From Nemertoderma westbladi (Eukaryota > Xenacoelomorpha > Nemertodermatida > Nemertodermatidae): 64,000 nucleotides of DNA. The translations under genes were made by a program, and so were the position numbers. The notes below the pieces were generated by a model. The model worked only from the letters and a program-made list of their open reading frames with translations. It was not told where the DNA came from and did no database searches. Below are positions 9,436-19,908 of the stretch, in pieces (position 1 is the stretch's first letter; every line of letters begins with the position of its first letter). Location: NCBI GenBank assembly GCA_032718475.1, contig JAUCBJ010008464.1, forward strand, positions 1 to 64,000, written 5' to 3'.

Positions 9436-12400
9436 GTGAGTGAAGGCAGGCGGGTGGGGTTGACATTCCGCAAACTGCGTCGCGCCACCGCCAATACTTA
9501 TTCAGTTCTTGACTGAAGAACCTATTTAATTGACACCCCCCCCCCCCCCCCCCCCCCCCCATCCCAGCAGCCCAGTAGGGCCTATTTAGTAAAGATTAAA
9601 GTACCGGGTAATAATAATAATAAAAAAATACCTTTCAGTAATTCTGTTATTGTTGATTGTGTGAAGAGTAGCACTTGTCAGCGTTATGCTGTTATGAGTT
9701 ATGACACGGTTGTATGTATGTACCCTACCGAGCGAGTGCTGGAGTGTAGCTATAGATTGTAGATGTTTACATAAATATACAAATACAAGGATTATTAACG
9801 CTAAATTGTGCCCTTTTCACACAATGGTACGTACATAATTTTGAAACATTATGTCAACTTATCGGCATTATGTGTGCTTAATTATTAGCTCTGTTTTGTA
9901 TTTGATATGTATAGGCCTACGCTAATATTTCATTACAGATAAATTAACAGATAAATTTATCACATTCTAGAATACCGGTACTGAAATTATTAAGCCTATT
10001 ATTATTTATTATTCAAAATCAGACTACCGGTATTATTTAGATCTACTTTGGTCTTTTAACTTTAATCTAAATAAATAATGCGACAAATTAAGTATTTTTT
10101 GGAAAATTCCCCGAGTTACCGCGTTTGTTTACTTTCCCCTTGGTAGTAAGTACTATTTTAGAATCTATGAATTTCCGTCTGGCAGTAGAGCAGTATAATA
10201 CACAGACAGACAGACGATGTGAGTTATATTTTGATAAAAATTTAACTGTTTGCCTTTGTTAAAAAACTTTTATATTCCAGTGAACTTTTATTTTCAATCG
10301 TTTCAGTCTATCGGTAAAATTGTATAAATATAAGTAAAGCACCGATATGTTGGATTACCTTCTAGGTATTTCGTTCATGGCTCGTGTCGCGAAGGGGCGA
10401 ACTGTCAGTTCTCGCATTCCCTGAGGGACCCCCAATCGATGGTCTGTAAATATTACCAGGATGGTAAGTGCGCCTTCGGATCGGGTTGCCGCTACGATCA
10501 CGTGAAGAAACAAGTCCAGGAATCCGGCCAGGCCGACAAACACAAACCCTCGAGTTCCAAAGATAAACTCGGACCTCTTAAAACTCGGGTAGTCCCACTT
10601 CCTCCAAGTACTAAGGTTGGTTAGTTGGTTTGCTGTTTATGTAAGGTAGTTTTGTGCCGCTTGGTTCTGGTTCTACCAATAAGATAGTTTGTGCTGCGAT
10701 CTGTTTTGAATGTTTTGATATATCAAACATTGTACATTGTAAAATTTTATTTTAGTCTCGAGTATCTCCCGACAGAAATCACAAATTCACCAAGCTCACG
10801 GCAGATGGCGCCTCACCTGGTCCCGCCCAGACCCATAGTTCCCCATCCATAGACCCGTCGTGGGTCCATGCCGCCGAATTTATACCCGGGAAACCATATG
10901 GTTAGTTTACGGTAGTTCGTGTTATTATTTCGTGTTATTAAGCCGACGTTTACACTAGGCTGACTGTACGATATCGAAAACGATAAAGAACAAGGCTAAA
11001 TGCTACTTCAGAGAGGGAAATTAAAAAATAAACAATAATTTAATTTTTGTCTTGTGAATTTGGACGTCCGAAGTGGGGGGGGGGGTCTGAAAATCGGGAA
11101 TTTACTCGCACGTCCTTTATGGATGTCCCCTTAGATATCATTGTTGATTTGGTTATTTGTCAGAATCTCTGTATATAATATTGGCTTTACGTTTTAACTG
11201 AGTCTAAATAACTCTCCAGGTGCATACAGTACTGTTACTCAATCGGGGTTGAGTGTCAATCCACCAGACTTCAGTTCTACAGATCCGGAGACCCCAACAC
11301 GCAATACTTCCAGTGTAATATGCCCGTTCTACGCGATGGGCGGAACGTGTTGGTACGACACTAACTGTTCCTACGTTCACGGCGATACTTGTGATCTCTG
11401 TGGAAAGAATTGTCTGCACCCGGATGATGTGGAACAGAACGCGCAGCATAGACAGGTTGGTGTGGAACACACGGTACAGTCAGGTTGGTGTGGAACACAC
11501 GGTACAGTCGGGTTTGTGTGGAACACACGGCACAGTCAGGTTGGTGTGGAACACACGGTACAGTCAGGTTGGTGTGGAACACACGGTACAGTCAGGTTGG
11601 TGTGGAACACACGGCGTAGTCAGGTTGGTGTGGATGTGGAACACACGGTACAGTCAGGTTGGTGTGGAACACACGGTACAGTCAGGTTGGTGTGGAACAC
11701 ACGGTACAGTCAGGTTGGTGTGGAACACACGGTACAGTCAGGTTGGTGTGGAACACACGGTACAGTCAGGTTGGTGTGGAACACACGGCGTAGTCAGGTT
11801 GGTGTGGATGTGGAACACACGGTACAGTCAGGTTGGTGTGGAACACACGGTACAGTCAGGTTGGTGTGGAACACACGGTACAGTCAGGTTGGTGTGGAAC
11901 ACACGGTACAGTCAGGTTGGTGTGGAACACACGGTACAGTCAGGTTGGTGTGGAACACACGGCACAGTCAGGTTGGTGTGGAACACACGGCACAGTCAGG
12001 TTGGTGTGGAACACACGGCACAGTCAGGTTGGTGTGGAACACACGGCACAGTCAGGTTGGTGTGGAACACACGGTACAGTCAGGTTGGTGTGGAACACAC
12101 GGTACAGTCAGGTTGGTGTGGAACACACGGCGTAGTCAGGTTGGTGTGGATGTGGAACACACGGTACAGTCAGGTTGGTGTGGAACACACGGTACAGTCA
12201 GGTTGGTGTGGAACACACGGTACAGTCAGGTTGGTGTGGAACACACGGTACAGTCAGGTTGGTGTGGAACACACGGTACAGTCAGGTTGGTGTGGAACAC
12301 ACGGCGTAGTCAGGTTGGTGTGGATGTGGAACACACGGTACAGTCAGGTTGGTGTGGAACACACGGTACAGTCAGGTTGGTGTGGAACACACGGTACAGT

Positions 12401-15400
12401 CAGGTTGGTGTGGAACACACGGTACAGTCAGGTTGGTGTGGAACACACGGCACAGTCAGGTTGGTGTGGAACACACGGTACAGTCAGGTTGGTGTGGAAC
12501 ACACGGTACAGTCAGGTTGGTGTGGAACACACGGCACAGTCAGGTTGGTGTGGAACACACGGCACAGTCAGGTTGGTGTGGAACACACGGCACAGTCAGG
12601 TTGGTGTGGAACACACGGCACAGTCAGGTTGGTGTGGAACACACGGTACAGTCAGGTTGGTGTGGAACACACGGCGTAGTCAGGTTGGTGTGGATGTGGA
12701 ACACACGGTACAGTCAGGTTGGTGTGGAACACACGGTACAGTCAGGTTGGTGTGGAACACACGGCACAGTCAGGTTGGTGTGGAACACACGGCACAGTCA
12801 GGTTGGTGTGGAACACACGGCACAGTCAGGTTGGTGTGGAACACACGGCACAGTCAGGTTGGTGTGGAACACACGGTACAGTCAGGTTGGTGTGGAACAC
12901 ACGGTACAGTCAGGTTGGTGTGGAACACACGGCACAGTCAGGTTGGTGTGGAACACACGGTACAGTCAGGTTGGTGTGGAACACACGGCGTAGTCAGGTT
13001 GGTGTGGATGTGGAACACACGGTACAGTCAGGTTGGTGTGGAACACACGGTACAGTCAGGTTGGTGTGGAACACACGGCACAGTCAGGTTGGTGTGGAAC
13101 ACACGGCACAGTCAGGTTGGTGTGGAACACACGGCACAGTCAGGTGTGTGGAACACACGGCACAGTCAGGTTGGTGTGGAACACACGGTACAGTGAAGTT
13201 GGTGTGGAACACACGGTACAGTCAGGTTGGTGTGGAACACACGGCACAGTCAGGTTGGTGCGGAACACATGGCACAGTCAGGTTGGTGTGGAACACACGT
13301 TACAGTCAGGTTGGTGTGGAACGCACTGCACAGTCAGGTTGGTTGGAACCCACAGCATATAAAGATTAGTGTGGAACACACGGTACAGTCAGGTTCAGGT
13401 TGGTGTGGAACCCACAGCATAGAAAGATTGGTGTGTGTGGAACACACCGCAAAGTCAGGTTGGTGTGGAACCCACAGCACAGAAAGATTAGTGTAGAACG
13501 CACTGCACAGTCAGGTTGGTGTGGAACCCACAGCATAGAAAGATTAGTGTGGAACGCACTGCACAGTCAGGTTGTGTGGAACCCACAGCATAGAAAGATT
13601 AGTGTGGAACGTACGTCACAGTCAGGTTGGTGTAGAACCCACAGCATAGAAATATTAGTGTGGAACGCACTGCACAGTCAGGTTGGTTGGAACCCACAGC
13701 ATAGAGCACCCTTCACTTCTGCAAAGGAGATATCGCCGATGGGAATATCTGGGAGTACAGACTCAGACACTTTAACTTCTATAAAGTTATCAGGCAATAC
13801 CCTGTCATTATTGAGGAGCTTTTCAAAGTGGGCTTTCCAACCATTGAGGCGATCGGCTGGTGATTCAACCTTGACCTTGGTGGTGGGTTGGCTTTTCCGC
13901 CCAGTAAGCAGATTGATCGATTTCCATGCCTGGGATGATTGCCTGCTGTCGTCAGCATCATTGATGACATCTACCTGTTGGTTTATTAGCTCCTGTAGAT
14001 TAGCAGAGTACTGCCTGTTCAGGGACCTAGCTGCAGCCTTGACTGCATTCTTGGCCGCTGTAGTCTGTTTGAGTCGGGACTCTTTCTGCGCCTTATGAAG
14101 GTCATTTCGGCACTTCTGAATTTTGTTATCAGTCCATGGGGCCCTTTTCCTGTTTCGAGGGTATGCAGGAACAGTTTCTGCAGCTGCTAACTTAACTGCT
14201 TCTGTAAAGGCAGTATAGCCCTCACAGTGATTTGCCGCCTTAGAGGCAAGAGCCTCATACCTGTGGCTCAGCTGTAGTGTGAAGCTGGATCTCACACTTG
14301 GCTGTTGCAACAGAGAGGACCAGTCATGCCGCGGCAAGGCAGATTTCGTTGTTCTGCTAGCACGCAGACTAAGTCTTACCTTGGCCACAATAAGGCGGTG
14401 ATCACTGGAGAAGGGTCGAAGTGTAAATGCATTACAGTCTTGTATAGAGCTCCTGTATTTCCTACGAAACAGAATATGGTCTATCTGGGACTTGTGACCA
14501 CTGGGTCCACTATGAGTCCATAGCTTTCCAGTTCGCTTCTTGAACTGGGTTCCAGCCGAAAACAATCCATTTCCAGAGATAAAATCCTGAAGATGGACAG
14601 AATTTCGGTTAACACTATTGCTATAGACCCAGGGCGATGTAGGTGATTGATGCAGACTTGCATTAAAGTCTCCCAGGAATGTTAAGAATGCATGCTGATC
14701 CACTCCATCAGTAGCTGCTTGTAGATTGTGGTAGAAATTTTCCACCTCCTCTACAGGGGCAACACTAGTTGGAGAGTAGCACACAATCAGAACCACCTTA
14801 GGAAACTACTTAGCCAGTCTTCCAGAACATGAGAAGTGGCAACGGATGATGCGGTTAGAGATTTGGTCTATTTTGTCCAATGCTGCATGTGCAGTTGGAT
14901 TCATCAATAGACCAATTCCACCATTGCCACTATCATCTGCTGATGCGAGGGCGAGTCGCCAACCGCCCCCCATGTCCTTAATCAGAACCTCATCAGTCTG
15001 TCCAGTCTGCATTCGGTGCTCTTGAACACCCACTGCGCTAAGAGAAAGCTTATCTGCCAAGGCAGTCAGCTCACATTGGGGACCCGAGTGTTAGGGTGTT
15101 TACTGAGGCTAGTCTTGTGACTTGCCTCATATTCACCAATGGCTTTGTTGGTCGGGGTGGAACATGAGAGTAGCCTCCAACTCCAGAATACCTCTCCCCA
15201 TCACCATCTGGCCTCCCTGGTGACCCAGGGTTTGGGCCAGAAAGGTCATCAGGAAAGGGACTCAAATAATTGTTGACTGCTCTCTCTCCAGTAGGGGGTG
15301 AGACAGGCAGCCGGTCAGGAGTTAACTGACGCCTGTGAGGCCGATTGTGTCCGGTAATTCCACTGGCCTCTAGTGGCCGGACCTCCGCATTGCTAATGTA

Positions 15401-18400
15401 ATCCATAGTGGGGGTTGGGGGTGCTTTTTTGCCGAGTCAGCTCTCGGGGCAAATACCGCACCCTGGTTTGCCATTCCACAGGGTGGGTGTCGCAATGGAG
15501 TCAGATATGAGGCCCATCACCCATATCTACTCTGGCGCACATGACCCACCATTGGCTGTTGCAGCTCATCTGCTGGGTCATGCCCTGTACCCTTGCTGCC
15601 AGGTGCAGGTCGCAGTGAAGTGCTCTCAGTGTGGACATGAGAACACTCTACTCATGACCAGCCATTGGTAGATCACCATCTGCCTGGTCAGGCCATATAC
15701 CCCTGCAGCCAAGTATATGGGTCCTTAATCCAGGACCAAGGGCGTCCTTATCCCTGAACGAAGGGGGTCCTAGTTACAGGACCACATTTGCCCTAGTAAG
15801 AGGGTCTTTGCAGCTACAGGTGGCACCTCCTTTATGCTGCATGGAGGTGGCAAGTTTTCTTGATCAATGACCTAGAATACCTGACCTGACCTAGCCCTGA
15901 CTCCAGACTACAACCCGACTAGAACCCAACAACTGTGGACTTTATTGGTCCCAATATACAACTTAAAGACGGTCGGTTCCCGTGCATTTAAAAATGCTGC
16001 TCCAGTTATTTTCAACAGCCTCCCCCTTAGCTTAAGAATTAGCTTGCACTAATTTAGAATCATTCAAACCTCAGCTCAAAACATGTTTATATAATAAACT
16101 GCAACTTCAACTGGGCCTTCAACTGACTTTCTAACTGCTTTTACTACTGCGCCTTTAAACCTTGCGAAAAAGGCGCATAATAAGAAATTGTGTATTATTA
16201 TTATTAGTTCTAGTCTATTCTATTACTTGCCATACCGGTACTACTTCCGCCACTGAATAAATATCAGACGTTATGGATCCTCTAGTCTTCGATGGAAACC
16301 TTTACTGAACGTTTTAATTAATATAATAATACAAAACGAATAAAAAATAAATAAAACGCCATAAATTAGAATAGGAATACACTGAAAGATAAATAATTAT
16401 TGAGATATTCGTTCTAGTTAATTGTATTCGATAACTAATTGGTTTTAAGTAGATTCTCTCGCGCGGCCTTCATTCTGGCTCTAGCTCGATAGAACTGTGC
16501 GAGCACCGTGGTTACCATAGTCTGCATGCTGTGCCCTCCCAGGCGGTCTATCATCGAGCGAACCTTCACGCGTTCGGCCTTGGCCTCGAGGAAGGAGCGA
16601 CTCTGCTGCAGACAGTGCAGCCGCAGGGTTACTGTGCCGGCTGACTGCGCCCGGAAGCCGTACTTACTGAGCAACGGGCCCCCGTCGTGGCCCGCGGGGG
16701 TGCCGGGGTACGTTGGGTCCTCCAACTCCGGGGATCCGCCCACGAAGGCCCGTCGGAGCCGGTCGGCCACGGGCGCGGGCCCCACGGGGCGCCACGTGGG
16801 CACACGGACAACGTGGGTGCCCGGAGCGCCGGGCACCGGTAGGTAGCCGTAGCCCTCGGTGCGGAATCGAGTCCAGCGGTCTATCGAGAAAACCTGCAGG
16901 TAGATGACCGGCCACAACGGGGAGTCCGTCTCGTCCTCCGCGCGGTAGTACGCCTCTAGCGACCACGGCAGTCCGAAGTGAGCCACGTCCACGTCGTCTA
17001 CTAGTTTAGTGCGACAGCGTTGTGTAACCCCGGACAGCGGTTGCTCGCGGTCTACCGACCAGTACCGCGGTAGATCGATGAAGTAGTGGACGTACAGACC
17101 CTGGTACTCGAAGTGGCTGGCCGAGACAATCTCGCCGTTCACTAGGAGACGGAATACTCCCGCCGGGGGGAGCTCGAACTCTCCGCCCACCGATTTACTC
17201 ATCAGCTGGAGGTGTCGGTTGTAGACTTCGGAGTAGAGTTTGTTCTCGCGGATGATGTCCGCTGTTTCCATGACGGCGGACGCGTGTTCCAAAACGTATT
17301 CGAAGACCTCCCGTTTCTCGTTGTCGCTGACGACTATGTAGGGTCCGCGGTGGCCGTTGAAGTCGGGACTCACGCTGATGACGCCGCGGTTGTCAACCGA
17401 GATGCGACAGAGGACGAACTCATCCTCTACAGTGCCGACGGTCTTCTTCCCCTGGGGGGACAGGTCTCCCATGATGTACCAGACGTTGGCGACGCCGGCC
17501 GGAGTGTGCGTCGCCTGTTGGAACTCGTCGCTCGGTCGTTGTTCCACGATGGATCGGCCCCCCGCCGCCCGTCCCGTACCGAACCTCCGTCTACGGAGTT
17601 TCCGCATCCGGTCCGCCAGGTATGTCGGAGTCTCCGTCTCGGATGACGTCATCCGACTTCCTGAATCCTCAGTGTTGGCGAACTCGTCCGAGTCTGTGTA
17701 AGTAAAGACGCGATTATTGCGACGACCTCCTTCGTCTACCAGCTGTTTAACCTGGTTGTGGTATTGCCTTTGTAACGGCGTGAAGGTTTCTCTGTAACTT
17801 CGGTACGATTCAAACTCGCGTTTACAGAAGAGCTTCTCCATCCATGTGACTGTGACCGCCTCCTTCTCGCCTTCGCTTGGCATCCAATTGGGCTTCGTGT
17901 TGTTCTCCTTGTTGTCCCCACCCTCGTCCGTGACGGTGTCCTCCTCCGCGGGAGCTATGGTCATCGCAGTCGCTTTGCGAAACCAGATTCTCACACGAAA
18001 GTTTCGTAGATTATCATTAGAGCGATAATAAGCGGTTCCGCCTTTCGAGTTATGTGAATGAGAATCCATGGTGATATTAAGACCTACGAACTGAAAATTA
18101 TTAAATCAATAATCTTCATTCAATTGGCATCAATATTCAACTTTCAGTGATTACGAGACCGGTACCGGTAGGCCTACTTATTTTTCTCTATTCTGCACAC
18201 CAATGTTTATAATGTTACCTAGCAACGGGATTATTTCTCAAGGCGTTATTGTTTTATTGAGTTCCATGATAAGACTTTACTCTAGTACAGTAAGGCCTGC
18301 TTCATACCGTAAATATTTATTGACAAACTTAGTAAGTTGTCACATTGTCTAATTTACACCTTGTGTAAATGGGAATGAAATTAAATAACAGGCATGAGGC

Positions 18401-19908
18401 GCGATTGGGAAGTTGATTCAATTAAGTTTAAATAATGTTATACTTTAATTTTATTGAATGCGGTACTAATTTTGATAATTATTTGTTAAGGTTTGTATGG
18501 CTGAACATGAGGCTGAAATGGAGCACGCCTTCGCGGTTGCTCGCAGTAAGGATATAGTCTGCAGCATCTGTATGGAGGTAGTTATGCAAAAACATCCGCC
18601 GAAGGAAAGGAGATTCGGAATCCTTTCCAACTGCGATCACACATTCTGTCTCAGTTGTATACGGAAGTGGAGGAGCGTGAAGCAACTAGAGAATAAAGTT
18701 ATAAGGTAAATAAACAATCATATAATAAAGTTATAAGGTAAATAAACAACCATATAATAAAGTTATAAGGTAAATAAACAATAATATAATAAAGTTATAA
18801 GGTAAATAAACAATCATATAATAAAGTTATAAGGTAAACGTACTATTATTATTAGTATAGTAAATGTCATTCATTATTATTAGTTAGTATTTAGTAACAC
18901 GGTATTGTTTCTTGCCTCCATAGGGGTTGTCCTGAGTGTCGCACCCCCTCGGAGTTTGTAACCCCCAGCGAATATTGGATCGCTTCGAAGGAGGACAAAG
19001 AGATTATTATCGACTCTTACAAGGGCCATTTAGGGTGAGTTTTAGTTTCACTTTGGTACCAATTAAAAGAATATTTAAAAATTTATAAATAATTATAAAT
19101 TCAAACTAAATTGATTATGTATAGTGTTCCAGATTAAATGGATGTTTTTACGTATTTGGAATCCTCGCGTGGCCAGATTCAATCGGTACCAACGAACCAC
19201 CAGTTGTACTTAAGCGAGTACAAGCACACCCTGTTGTTCTTATGTAAAGCTCTTTGTCCAAATTATTACATGAAATATTTCGTTATGGAGAACATTTATA
19301 TTTTACAATAAGAAATGAGGAAGTTTTCTTCTTCCGTTAGCCCAAGGATACTACACTGGCCCACATGCGGGGATCGAACCCGCGATCTCCGGAGAGATGT
19401 GTATTCAAGTAAACTACTACTCCAAGGCGGAACCCAATCTTAAGTCTAATTTATAGTAACTAATTATAATTTTATTGTCTCGCATTGCAGAACCAAAGAT
19501 TGTAAATACTTTAAGTCCGGTAAGGGGACATGTCCTTTCGGAGTCAGATGTTTCTACCGGCATCTGTACCCAGACGGTAAAGACGGTAAGTTAGACCCCC
19601 CACCGCCGGTTCGCCGCTCGCGCAACGCGGACGGCCGCTCGCACTTCGTGGCCGCCGCCCGACTCTGGGAGTACATCGAGGAGCACAACGCCGCCCGCCG
19701 TCGACAAGCGGCCTCGGTGGAGCGACGACTGCGGGACGACGTGGTCCGTCTGTCGACGAGTTCCTCCGAGGGATCCCTCGCGGAGGCCGCCGGATGGGAC
19801 CCCGGGTGGGAGAGCGAACCCGAGGACGACGAGCTCTGGATCCTCTACCTCGCCTCCAACGACTGGAGACGACCCTATCTGTACGACTCGGAATCCGATA
19901 TGGATTAA
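9398..19908 (+). CDS. MKRN1: Makorin-type E3 ubiquitin ligase, seven exons
   Basis: Joining seven exons at GT-AG sites gives 470 residues with the full MKRN1/2 architecture: CCCH finger 1 (12-30), CCCH 2 (40-58), CCCH 3 (179-198), the makorin Cys-His motif (202-221), a C3HC4 RING (247-300), CCCH 4 (336-356) and an acidic tail. Makorins are RNA-binding RING E3 ligases. Exons: 9398-9435, 10366-10615, 10756-10900, 11220-11455, 18491-18705, 18924-19034, 19491-19908. Phases agree across all junctions and no stop interrupts. The join of exons 4 and 5 preserves family spacing exactly between the Cys-His motif and FAV. Intron 4 is 7 kb and holds a minisatellite, a LINE-B fragment and antisense MKS1. 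MKRN1 and MKRN2 cannot be told apart here. Confidence 0.93.
10366..10615 (+). CDS. MKRN1: MKRN exon 2 (CCCH fingers 1-2)
   Basis: Acceptor ttctag, donor aag/gttggt. It encodes the rest of finger 1 and finger 2, both with C-x7-C-x5-C-x3-H spacing, then a Lys/Ser-rich linker. Confidence 0.92.
10756..10900 (+). CDS. MKRN1: MKRN exon 3 (makorin linker)
   Basis: Acceptor ttttag, donor g/gttagt. It encodes the conserved makorin stretch around DPSWVHAAEFIPGKPY. Confidence 0.88.
11220..11455 (+). CDS. MKRN1: MKRN exon 4 (CCCH finger 3 + Cys-His)
   Basis: Acceptor ctccag. It ends CAG at 11453-11455 before gttggt, and that donor is also the first base pairs of the 28-bp minisatellite. The frame stays open for more than 400 codons into the array, so intron retention would add a repetitive tail. 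Confidence 0.92.
11456..13705. repeat. 28-bp minisatellite in MKRN intron 4
   Basis: About 75 units made of gttggtgtggaacacac followed by ggtacagtcag, with ggcaca/ggtaca/ggcgta variants. Expanded 34-bp units containing gtggatgtgg start at 11631, 11805, 12147, 12321, 12691 and 13005 (spacings 174, 342, 174, 370, 314), showing block duplication. From about 13330 the array decays into longer composite units with cccacagcatagaaagatta. Because 28 is not a multiple of three and the unit is stop-free in all three forward frames, long ORFs here are artefacts. Confidence 0.95.
13706..15900 (-). pseudogene. LINE-B copy: 5' region, endonuclease and linker; RT missing
   Basis: Minus-strand fragment of a LINE related to the craniofacial-development-protein-2-like (RTE-like) group. 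Reading leftward: a 5' region (15400-15900), an N-terminal ORF (15071-15406), endonuclease start with VQEHRM (14806-15060), then LGDFNAS, SQIDHIL and SSDH motifs and the linker up to IGDISFAE (13706-14796). Frameshifts separate the three ORFs near 15070 and 14800. The RT domain is absent: the copy stops at 13706 against the minisatellite. The linker closely matches 60260-60590, and the 5' region matches 22-667. It is nonfunctional. Confidence 0.85.
15940..16215 (+). mobile_element. L2/CR1-like LINE 3' end
   Basis: A degraded C-terminus reads roughly RSF..AF..AAPVIFNSLPLSLR...ESFKPQLKT, a common LINE ending. It is followed by a small hairpin, gcgcctttaaaccttgcg ... aaggcgc, and a short (ATT)n tail at about 16193-16205. 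This is the expected layout of an L2-like 3' terminus. Confidence 0.6.
16435..18069 (-). CDS. MKS1: Meckel syndrome type 1 protein (B9 domain), intronless
   Basis: 544 residues in one uninterrupted exon. MKS1 is a B9-domain component of the ciliary transition-zone (tectonic/MKS) complex with B9D1 and B9D2. The whole protein aligns with vertebrate MKS1: AYYRSNDNLRN at 13-23, WMEKLF at 76-81, RVFTYTDSD at 120-128, PDFNGHRGPY near 235-244, a B9 domain about 303-490 (FRLLVNGE, LYVHYFIDLP, LSGVTQ, VEGYG-like TEGYG, TWRPV, FVGGSPELED) and a helical C-terminus after LHCLQQSR. The start CACCATGG is a strong initiation context. Length matches the family (human about 559). It lies antisense in MKRN intron 4, about 420 bp from exon 5. 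Vertebrate MKS1 has many introns, so a single exon suggests intron loss or retroposition; no poly(A) tract is visible. Confidence 0.95.
   Translation of the reverse strand: MDSHSHNSKGGTAYYRSNDNLRNFRVRIWFRKATAMTIAPAEEDTVTDEGGDNKENNTKPNWMPSEGEKEAVTVTWMEKLFCKREFESYRSYRETFTPLQRQYHNQVKQLVDEGGRRNNRVFTYTDSDEFANTEDSGSRMTSSETETPTYLADRMRKLRRRRFGTGRAAGGRSIVEQRPSDEFQQATHTPAGVANVWYIMGDLSPQGKKTVGTVEDEFVLCRISVDNRGVISVSPDFNGHRGPYIVVSDNEKREVFEYVLEHASAVMETADIIRENKLYSEVYNRHLQLMSKSVGGEFELPPAGVFRLLVNGEIVSASHFEYQGLYVHYFIDLPRYWSVDREQPLSGVTQRCRTKLVDDVDVAHFGLPWSLEAYYRAEDETDSPLWPVIYLQVFSIDRWTRFRTEGYGYLPVPGAPGTHVVRVPTWRPVGPAPVADRLRRAFVGGSPELEDPTYPGTPAGHDGGPLLSKYGFRAQSAGTVTLRLHCLQQSRSFLEAKAERVKVRSMIDRLGGHSMQTMVTTVLAQFYRARARMKAARENLLKTN
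18491..18705 (+). CDS. MKRN1: MKRN exon 5 (RING, first part)
   Basis: Acceptor ttgttaag, donor ag/gtaaat. It encodes the conserved helix before the RING and CSIC...CDHTFCLSC...RKWR. The donor-spanning sequence is repeated downstream. Confidence 0.93.
18695..18840. repeat. 32-bp tandem repeat over the MKRN exon 5 splice donor
   Basis: About 4.5 units of a 32-bp sequence containing aaagttataaggtaaataaa. The first unit begins inside exon 5, and each unit repeats the exon end and donor ataag/gtaaat, so five donor-like sites follow one another. Confidence 0.9.
18924..19034 (+). CDS. MKRN1: MKRN exon 6 (RING end)
   Basis: Acceptor ctccatag, donor gg/gtgagt. It encodes GCPECRTPSEFVTPSEYW, the last RING cysteines and the conserved stretch after them. 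Confidence 0.92.
19262..19435 (-). mobile_element. tRNA-derived SINE-like repeat in MKRN intron 6
   Basis: On the minus strand GCGGGTTCGATCCCCGC forms a perfect T-arm/B-box and an A-box-like ttggagtagtag lies upstream, but the acceptor stem does not pair. This looks like a tRNA-derived SINE head or tRNA relic rather than a working tRNA. Body limits are approximate. Confidence 0.45.
19491..19908 (+). CDS. MKRN1: MKRN exon 7 (CCCH finger 4 and acidic tail)
   Basis: Acceptor cattgcag. It encodes CKYFKSGKGTCPFGVRCFYRH, then an Arg-rich helix containing LWEYIEEH and an acidic C-terminus, as in vertebrate makorins. Stop TAA at 19906. The exon is markedly more GC-rich than its flanks. Confidence 0.93.

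Noticed and set aside
11391-13369. Long frames through the 28-bp minisatellite
   Set aside because: Stop-free unit cycling through all frames. Only the first part (to 11455) is real MKRN exon 4.
9398-19908. Processed makorin retrocopy
   Set aside because: The gene has six introns with agreeing phases and no disabling mutation; retrocopies lack introns.
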